Origin: Aselliscus stoliczkanus
Lineage: Eukaryota > Chordata > Mammalia > Chiroptera > Hipposideridae
Assembly (NCBI GenBank): GCA_033961575.1
Contig: CM066731.1
Span: 78,203,501 to 78,267,500, forward strand
Direction: 5' to 3'
Length of the DNA: 64,000 bases
This document shows positions 57,226 through 64,000 of the stretch, in pieces. Each line of letters begins with the position of its first letter. Position 1 is the first letter of the stretch. Under the pieces are notes generated by a model. It saw only the letters and a list, made by a program, of their open reading frames with translations. It ran no database searches and had not been told where the DNA came from. The position numbers and the translations under genes are program-made.

Positions 57226-58213
57226 TCTGGCTGTCGCTCTGGGATTGCTGTGATGTATTAGATAGATCACCAGGTGAACCCTGGCTGGATCACACAGGCA
57301 CACAGCTCACGGCCGAACACTCCCAGGAAAACTCCCAGTCCCAGCCTGTCCCAATCAGCCACTTGCAGATCAGGCCGAACAGCCCGACAACCAATCACCA
57401 GCCTGGTAACTCTGCAAGTGCAGTGCGGAGAGCCGGGACCTGAGGTGGCTTACACACTGCTGCGTCTCAGTAAGCAACCTGTTGGAGCCGGAGCATGCCC
57501 ACCAGGCTTTTCCCTTGCAACGCAGTATAAGCCGGGCAGAGGGTGGAGATCCAAGGTGCATGCACACACGCACTTCTGTGCCAATTCCTCCAGACCAATG
57601 ATGTCCTGGGCCTGACCCTCTGTGGGAGGGCCCAACCCTGACAAAATGGCACCCTCCTTACATCACTCATGTGCAGGCTCCACACCAGGGGAACAATAGT
57701 CCAAAAACCTCCATCCTTTGCACCAAAGGTGCTCAGTTCAGTCCGTCCCCGCAGGTTCCTGGGCCCGGCTCACACTGCCACCAGGAACCAGGTAAGTGCT
57801 CACCGGCAAGCAAGCCCGTGCGGCAGCCCCACTGATTGTCTAGCCACTCTTAGCCTCACCGAGCTGAGTAAAGAGAGTCCTCACTAATTTACTGCCAGCT
57901 ATCTTGGAACTTCTCTTTCCGGCAAAGGAACTCTGGGCTGGTAAGCTTGGTGTGCGGCTGGAGAGTCTCTCCCCCAACTGGAGAAGCCTCCCCACAACTG
58001 GGGCTTCCCTCTTGGGGTTCTCCCTCTCTAGTCTCCGTCCGTCTTACCAGACCCCACGTGGCCTCCTCTTTAAGTTCTTCGTTTAGTGGTTTTGTTCATC
58101 TAGTGTTCCAGGGACCTCCAGAGTTGAATGCTGTATAATTTGTTTGTAATTCTGGTGTGATCCTGGAAGGCAATTAGCACAGTGTCTGTCTATTCCACCA
58201 TTTTACTGGAAGT
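57226..58213 (-). promoter_or_regulatory. L1 5'UTR (copy 3), GC-rich presumed promoter
   Basis: The reverse complement matches the 5'UTR at 7601-8723 closely, including GGGGGAGAGACTCTCCAG and ACTGCCAGCTATCTTGG-type blocks. It has fewer of the ~105-bp units than the copy at 17.6 kb. Confidence 0.75.
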
Positions 58214-58228
58214 GTGTAATAATTTTTT

Positions 58229-58879
58229 AAAACTTAAATATTCACTGTATTTTTTTTCTGTTTCTTTTATCTTCCATTTTATTTTTTTCTCACTGTATTT
58301 TTTATCATACCTCATATGTGTACTTTGTTTTGCGACAATGTTATTGTGGGTTTTTATGCCAATTTTATTCTTATTACATTGTAAAATCTTTCTCGTTTCT
58401 TTGAATTTTCTGTTTTTCATGGTTATCCTTAAATTTCACTGATATAGTACTTCCTCTTCTCATATTTATTATTATTATTTTTTGGTATTGTATGTGCCCA
58501 GGGACTTTTTGCCTTTTCATCATTTACAACCATTCCCTTTTTAAAAAATACTCTATTGTTTATTTCTGCCTCTGCTCTTTGGTGACTCATGCTATAAAAA
58601 TATCAATGTTTCTGTTTCCATGGCTTAACATTCTTCTAAGCTTGCACATCTTTCAGCCTTCCTGTTGCCTGTTGGCTGACATGGTTGACCTGCTTCTCCA
58701 ACAGCACATTAATTTAAATATTTTGACACACATCATTTGTTCCATATGAAAATATATTTTATTGTACCATGTAAAGTTTTAACCTTTATTTCTACTTTTT
58801 CTCTTATCAATATTAACATTTTTTGTCTTTACTGGGAAAAAGTGCATAGGCAGTCATTTTCCTTATGTATTTTAGTCCA
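58229..58879. other. T-rich sequence, probably old L1 and mariner edge
   Basis: The first bases continue the mariner 3' side across the L1 insertion. The remainder is T-rich and unassigned. Confidence 0.35.
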
Positions 58880-59010
58880 TTCCACTATTTTAAATATTTA
58901 TTTGGGGCCCGCTGAGTGGCGTGGTGGTTAAGCGCTGGCTTAGGAAGCCAGCGGTCCCGGTTTGGGTCCCACATATGAGAGTCAGTGACACTGCCCTCAA
59001 AAAGAAAAAA
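58880..59010 (+). mobile_element. Short tRNA-derived SINE (sense)
   Basis: GGGGCCCGCTGAGTGGCGTGG, GGTTAAGCGCTGGCTTAGGA, GGTTTGGGTCCCACATATGA and CAGTGACACTGCCCTCAAAA plus an A-rich tail. The best-preserved copy of this family here. The tail merges into TA-rich repeats, and the TSD is obscured. Confidence 0.9.
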
Positions 59011-59017
59011 GAAGAAA

Positions 59018-59100
59018 AAAAATATATATATATATAAAATATATATATAAATATATATAAAATTATATATATAAATATATATGTAAATATATATTTATTT
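59018..59100. repeat. Degenerate TATATAAA array
   Basis: Irregular TATA/AAATATAT units, likely expanded from the SINE tail. A similar patch lies at 59205-59280. Confidence 0.85.
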
Positions 59101-60390
59101 AGTGTAATAACATTGAGGACAAATATTTGGATTTATTCTTAAATGAACCTCACAATCTTTCTCTTTTGATAAAATAATTTGTTTCATTTGCATTTTTTTC
59201 AAAACTAATATATATATATTAATATATATATATATAAACTAATATATATATAATGCTTATATATAAAGCTTATATACAAAGTATAAATATCTTTATGCAT
59301 CTATTTCTTTAATTTTACAAATTTCTGCACTGGAGTGTTGATTTACCTCTTCCCACACATTGTTTTAATTACCTTAGATTTTCCATTACTTTCTTTAAAT
59401 GCATGTTTTGTGAACTCTCTTTTCAACTATGTCATGGTCTGGAAATTTGGCAATTCTATTATGATTTTTATTTCATCTAATGTTTGCCTTCTCCTTAACT
59501 GTTATATGCAAATTGATATTTCTCTAGTAATATTTCTACATTAAATAATATTTAGGTTTCCTGTCAAACAACTTAATTCTCTGTACTTTTCACCTGACAA
59601 ATAGGATTTTCTGAAAATCGATACTTTATTTGTTCTAAAAAAATTACTAATTATTATAAATTTCCAATCATATTACTATTTTCCATTATTAGATATTCTA
59701 TATATTGTGAGAGTAATTATTTACTTCTGTTTCATCTACTCATTTTATTTGTTTACCTGGAGATCCCTCTTGTCTGAGTTTTCACCTGGTTGGAGTAAAT
59801 GAGAAAGTATTTTGTCATTAGAGTACAAAGTTTATATATTTTCTATTTTATGGAAATTTGATTCTACAATTCTAAAGTGATGTGTTTTGTTTGTTTTTAT
59901 GGTTTAAGTAAGCTGTGCTTCTGTCTAGAATTTGCAAAGTTTAATATCTATCTTGAATTTGAATGACAGATCATTCTGTTTGACCCTATCTTGATCACAT
60001 TATTTTCTCTTTTATTTATTGCTGAATTCATCTTGTTTATATCTTTAGGATTTTTTTTTCTGTATATATGAGGCCTATAATTTTATTTTGTTAAAATATT
60101 CATTGTTCTGGTTTTGGAGTCAAGCATTTTCTTGCCTTAGTTAGTAAGCTAGGAGTATTATTTGTTTCTTAGATATTTGGAAAAATGCTTTCTGGTAATA
60201 TCTTCTGGAACTGAAAATGTGAGGAAATTTTTAAAGCTTATATAGATAAATACATATATAAATATAGTAGAAATAAGACTACTGATGTTTTATTTTTTTA
60301 AATTCTACATCCATTTCATCAAAATAGTCAATTGTATTTGAATAATGTTATTTATAATACCTTCTCATGATCATTTTAATGTCTGCGAGA
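59101..60390 (-). mobile_element. Very old L1 ORF2 (antisense)
   Basis: The stretch about 59980-60110 (CACATTATTTTCTCTTTTATTTATTGCTGAATTCATCTTG, ATATTTTAGGATTTTT-like and GAGGCCTATAATTTTATTTTG) matches antisense L1 RT. About 60190-60215 (CTGGTAATATCTTCTGGAACTG) matches the antisense CCAGGCCCAGATGGC region. Poorly conserved. Confidence 0.5.
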
Positions 60391-61475
60391 AATGCCATTA
60401 TGTCTCGTTTTACTCGTTTGCTCTTTGTTTGTTTTATTAATTACTGAGATAAATTTGTTCAAAACTTTGACTCAGATTGTGAATTCTATTGTTTCATCAC
60501 TCAGAATCCTTCACCTCTATGCAACCCAGCTTATGTCAATTGTGTACTCAGTAAAAATTGGCAAGTCTCTGGCCCAAGTTTTACCTTGGCATACATAAAA
60601 GGCAAGATGTAAGGACCAGGATTTTTAAAGACCCTAGGAGAATCCCTTAGCCTACGATAAAAGATAAGTACTACATTTTCCTTATCATTCATTTGGAATT
60701 GTGTGAGCTAAATTGTCTTTTGGAGTTCACCAGGAGTACAGAAGCATAGACGCTCAAGACAGGAAATTTCTTTACTTTTTGATTTTGCTTTCACACTTCA
60801 TGATTTCTTCAACTCATCTCCCAAATAAACTCCTTGTGCTCAAGTATGTTTCTCATGACCTTTTCCCAAAGAAACCCATCTTAAAGCAATTCTTGCAGCA
60901 TTTTTCAAATGTTAACTATTGTGAGATAACTCTATTAAGGGATTGCATATTTAGAACTGTTATATGTCTGAATACAATAGAACATTTGATATTTATGGGG
61001 TCAACTTCCATATATGTGTGTGTGTGTGTGTGTGCCTGTGTGTGTGTGTGTATGGTTTTCCTTCAGATTCTCTTTGTTTTAGGATGAATATAACTTTCTC
61101 ATTTGTAGTTGTTTACATAGAAACATTTTCATTCATTTTTACATTTTCAATATTCTTGTAAATTTATTTTCAAATGCCTTCTGTTAGCAAAATATTGTTG
61201 GTTTTTGAAATCCAATCTCAAAACATTTGTGTTTTAATTGTAGTACTTCACCAATTTATTTTAAACATAATACTGAAATATTTGCATTTAAATATATTAT
61301 TGTATCCTAAGCTTTCTGCATGCTGGTGTATTCTATGGTAGGTATTTCTCTTCTTTTTTACCATTTTTTGAATAGATTATTTTTACTAAATCATTTTCTT
61401 TCTATAAATTTAGAAAGTATTCCTCAAGTTTCTACTATTTTATTGATTATCCTAAGAATTAAAGCAAAAAGCCTT
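60391..61475. other. Unassigned AT-rich sequence with (TG)n
   Basis: A TG microsatellite is at 61013-61052. The 124-codon frame at 60713-61087 runs into it and has no known motif. Confidence 0.4.
61013..61052. repeat. (TG)n microsatellite
   Basis: TG units with one CC interruption. Confidence 0.95.
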
Positions 61476-61479
61476 TTAT

Positions 61480-62790
61480 AAATAGAAATAGATTTAACAT
61501 ATAACATTGCATAAATTTAAGGTGTATAAGTTAATTTGATACATTTATATATTGTAATATGAATGTAATTATAGCACTAATTAGTGCTTCTATCATGTTA
61601 CATAATTATCCTTTCTTTTTAAGGGTTAGAAATAATTAAATTCTGGTCTCTTAGCAATTTTGATGATTATAATACTATATTGCTGTCAAAATTTACCATT
61701 CTATGCATTATGTCTGTAGGGCTTATTTACTATTTCTTGTAAGTTTGTATGCCTGAATGACATCTATCTTATCCTCCCATCCCCATTTCCTGGTATCCAC
61801 CATTTTATTCTCTTTTTTAAAATATTTGGCTTTTTAAAATTCTACATGAATGTGATATAATACAGTACTTGCCTTGCTCTCTCTTACATCTCACTTAGCA
61901 ATATATGCTCAAGCTTTATCCATGTTGTTGCAAATTGAAGGGTTTCTTCCTACCTTATTGTTGAATAATAGAAAGTATATATATATATATATAATCTTCT
62001 TTACCCATTCATCTGCTGATGGACACTTAAGTTGCTTCCATAGCTTGGCTATTGTGATTAATAGTGCAATAAACATGGGATTGCATATATCTCTTAAAAG
62101 TCTCATTTTAATTTCCTTGGGGTTTATGAAATCTGAAAATTAAGTTTGCAAACTTATCCTAGAAAAAGTGCTACAGCTACAGACCTCATTGCTGAATATC
62201 GTTATGGTCACCTTAGAAATACTCCCCTTGGGAAGCTATGCACCCATGCCAGCACCTAGTCTACCCTTCAAAGCAATTTGGGAACTCTTTTTCTGGAATT
62301 GCCATCAGAGCTGTCATCATATTACCCTTGATATCCTGAATGTTATCAAAATGTCTTCCTTTCAATATTTCCTTTATCTTTGGGTAAAGAAAGAAGTCAT
62401 TGGAGGCCAGGTCAGGTGAGTAGGGAGGGTGTTCCAATGCAGTTGTTTGTTTACTGGCTAAAAACTCCCTTACAGAGAGTGCCGTGTGAGCTGGTGCAGT
62501 GTCGTGATGCAAGAGCCATACATTGTTGGCAAAAAGTTCAAGTCATCTAACTTTTTCACGCAGCCTTTTCGGGACTTCCAAATAGTAAACTTGGTTATCC
62601 GTTTGTCCATTTGGTACAAATTCATAATGAATAATCCCTCTAATGTCAAAAAAGGTTAACAACATCATTGCAACAATTTTATGAACTGAAGTGCCAGACC
62701 TCATATACTCAGAAATGGGATTACTTTGATCATATGGGAGTTCTAATTTTAAATATTTAACAAATTTTTGCTATTATGATGATGATGTTT
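61480..62790 (-). mobile_element. Old L1 3' region (antisense), split by mariner
   Basis: The left part (to about 62140) has antisense L1 phrases: TTAGCAATTTTGATGATTATAATAC, CCACCATTTTATTCTC, GCTTTATCCATGTTGTTGC, CCCATTCATCTGCTGATGGACAC and AATAAACATGGGATTGC. The right part (about 62700-62790) continues with TATACTCAGAAATGGGATTAC and GATCATATGGGAGTTCTAATTTT. The mariner relic sits between them. Confidence 0.75.
62141..62699 (-). pseudogene. Mariner transposase relic inserted in old L1
   Basis: The minus-strand reading gives MMLLTFFDIRGIIHYEFVPNGQ...YYLEVPKRLREKVR, then LHHDTAPAHTALSVREFLASKQTTALEHPPYSPDLASNDFFLYPKIKEILKGRHFDNIQDIK (62261-62512). A CIASQGEYF tail follows. These are hallmark mariner blocks, including the HHDxAPAH and HPPYSPDLA motifs around the second and third catalytic Asp. 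The N-terminal HTH half is absent, and a stop separates the two blocks. It is better conserved than the relic at 54.4 kb and differs in sequence. Confidence 0.85.
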
Positions 62791-63355
62791 ATCTAAATTT
62801 ACTCTCATACTTATTTTGTTTATCTTTATTTCATGCAGTAATTATGACATTTGACCTAGGATTATTTTGTATATCCTAGAAAAATATTTTTAGATTGTCT
62901 TTTGGTATGGATCTGCTTGTGGCAAATTCTGATTTTAATATTCTTAAATGTTTAGATTGTATTCCTGTGAAATATTATTGCTGAGTAAGTATAGAACTCC
63001 AATCTGGCAAGATTTTTGTTGTTATCATTTTATTTCTGTTTGTGCCAAATATTGATGTTTGAGAAGTAATCTTCTGGTCAAACTATTGTTTTTTTGAAAA
63101 TGATCCGTATTCTGTCTCTATTTTTTTTTTAAGATGGTCTCTTTGCTATGTTTTCTCTAGTTTCAAATGAATGTTTTACATATGGATTTCTTTACACTTT
63201 TCTGTTTAAGGATTACTAGGCCAATGGATTTTGTGAATTGGTGTTTTTCATCTGTTATGAAAAATTTTTAGCCATTATATCTTCAAATATTACTAACTTA
63301 CTCTTTCTTTATTTTCTTCTGTGACTCAAATTTGACTTATATTAGGATCTGTTTA
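62791..63355 (-). mobile_element. Probable old L1 ORF1 region (antisense)
   Basis: TTTTTAGCCATTATATCTTCAAATATTACT followed by TGTGACTCAAATTTGACTTATATTAG (63265-63345) resembles the antisense L1M ORF1 stretch (CCATTATTTCTTCAAATA..GGGACTCCAATTA). The rest is diverged. Confidence 0.45.
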
Positions 63356-63359
63356 GTTA

Positions 63360-63800
63360 TTTTTAATTGATTTCAGTTTTATTGAAATATTATTGACATA
63401 TACAATCTTATTTGTTTAGCATGTACAACATAATAACTTGATAGATGTATATGCTGTGAAACAATTACCACTATAGGTTTAGTTAACATCTATCACCTTA
63501 AATAGTTACAAGTTTTTTGTGATAAAAACTTTTAAGATCTACTCTCTTAGCAACTTTCAAATATACAACACAACATTGTTAACTGTACTCACTATACTGT
63601 ATATTATATTTCTATAAATTTTAACTGGAAGTTTATACCTTTGACCACCTTCACCCATTTCCCCTACTCCACCACACTTGGCCACCACCAATCTGTTTTC
63701 TGTTTCTATTAGTTCACATTTTTTTTTTTTTTTTTTTTGGATTCCACATACAAGTGAGATCATTCAGTATGAAACTTTTACTTATTACACTTTACTGACA
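63360..63800 (-). mobile_element. Old L1 3'UTR (antisense)
   Basis: TTTATTGAAATATTATTGACATATACAAT, TTAACATCTATCACCTTAAATAGTTAC, GATCTACTCTCTTAGCAACTTTCAAATATACAA, GAAGTTTATACCTTTGACCACC and CCACATACAAGTGAGATCATTCAGTAT are antisense L1M 3'UTR/ORF2-end phrases, with a T run at 63719-63738. Confidence 0.75.
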
Positions 63801-64000
63801 TGTGTTTTCTCTTCTTTCCTGTATTTCATTTTTTTTTGTCTTTCATTGATTTATTAGAGATGCATTCTTCTGATCGCTATTAGGTTACTAATTCTCCCTT
63901 GAATTGGTACTAAGCGATTAACAAATTGCTCCATTAAGTGTTAAATTTTGGTTATTTTATATTTTTAGTTCTATAATACTAATTTTTATTTTCAAACTAC
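63801..64000. other. Unassigned AT-rich end of window
   Basis: No feature recognised. Confidence 0.4.

Larger units (their letters stand above)
54957..58228 (-). mobile_element. Third young L1, antisense, internally deleted
   Basis: TGTAATAATTTTTT at 54957-54970 and 58215-58228 is a 14-bp TSD. On the minus strand it starts CTTCCAGTAAAATGGTGG at 58213, followed by the GC-rich 5'UTR, ORF1 from 57225, ORF2 endonuclease from 56296 to about 55710, then a jump to 3' sequence. The RT domain is missing. The 3' end CCTGAAACTAATTAAAAAAG lies near 55010-55020, and about 20 extra bases separate it from the TSD. Same 5'UTR lineage as the copies at 7.6 and 17.6 kb. Confidence 0.9.

Overview
This window is gene-poor, AT-rich mammalian nuclear DNA, and nearly all of its recognisable content is transposable-element sequence. 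I found no host protein-coding exon, rRNA, genuine tRNA gene or CRISPR array. The repeat set contains ancient mammalian MIR, L2, MLT1 and HAL1/L1M elements, young L1s, tRNA-derived SINEs beginning GGCCGGC/GGCCAGC, retroviral solo LTRs and mariner relics. This points to a laurasiatherian mammal, most likely a bat (possibly a rhinolophoid). That placement is inferred from the repeats only.

Layout. 0-17.5 kb: MIR, hAT, L2, MLT1 and HAL1/L1M relics, with several SINE insertions and a rearranged young L1 5' fragment at 7.6-9.4 kb. 17.6-24.3 kb: a full-length young L1 with a perfect 17-bp target-site duplication (TSD) and dead ORFs. 24.5-31 kb: a long antisense old L1 carrying two SINEs and a (GGAA)n/(GA)n tract. 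31-40 kb: mostly unassigned sequence with MIR/L2 pieces and a sense old L1 (34.2-36.5 kb). 40.06-48.07 kb: a second, differently promoted L1 carrying a nested SINE and a nested truncated L1. 48.96-50.64 kb: a solo LTR split by a three-part chimeric retro-insertion. 52.46-53.12 kb: an intact-looking solo LTR with a 6-bp TSD. 54.4-58.2 kb: a mariner relic interrupted by an antisense young L1. 58.2-64 kb: ancient antisense L1 pieces, one holding a second mariner relic.

The young L1s presumably supplied the machinery that mobilised the SINEs and the chimeric retrocopy. Many insertions still show TSDs and A-rich tails, so their order can be read from the nesting. The most unusual structures are the SINE-L1-mRNA-like chimera inside the LTR, a 93-bp perfect inverted copy joining the 9.2 kb and 12.3 kb sites, and a multi-tRNA-unit SINE whose unit number differs between copies.
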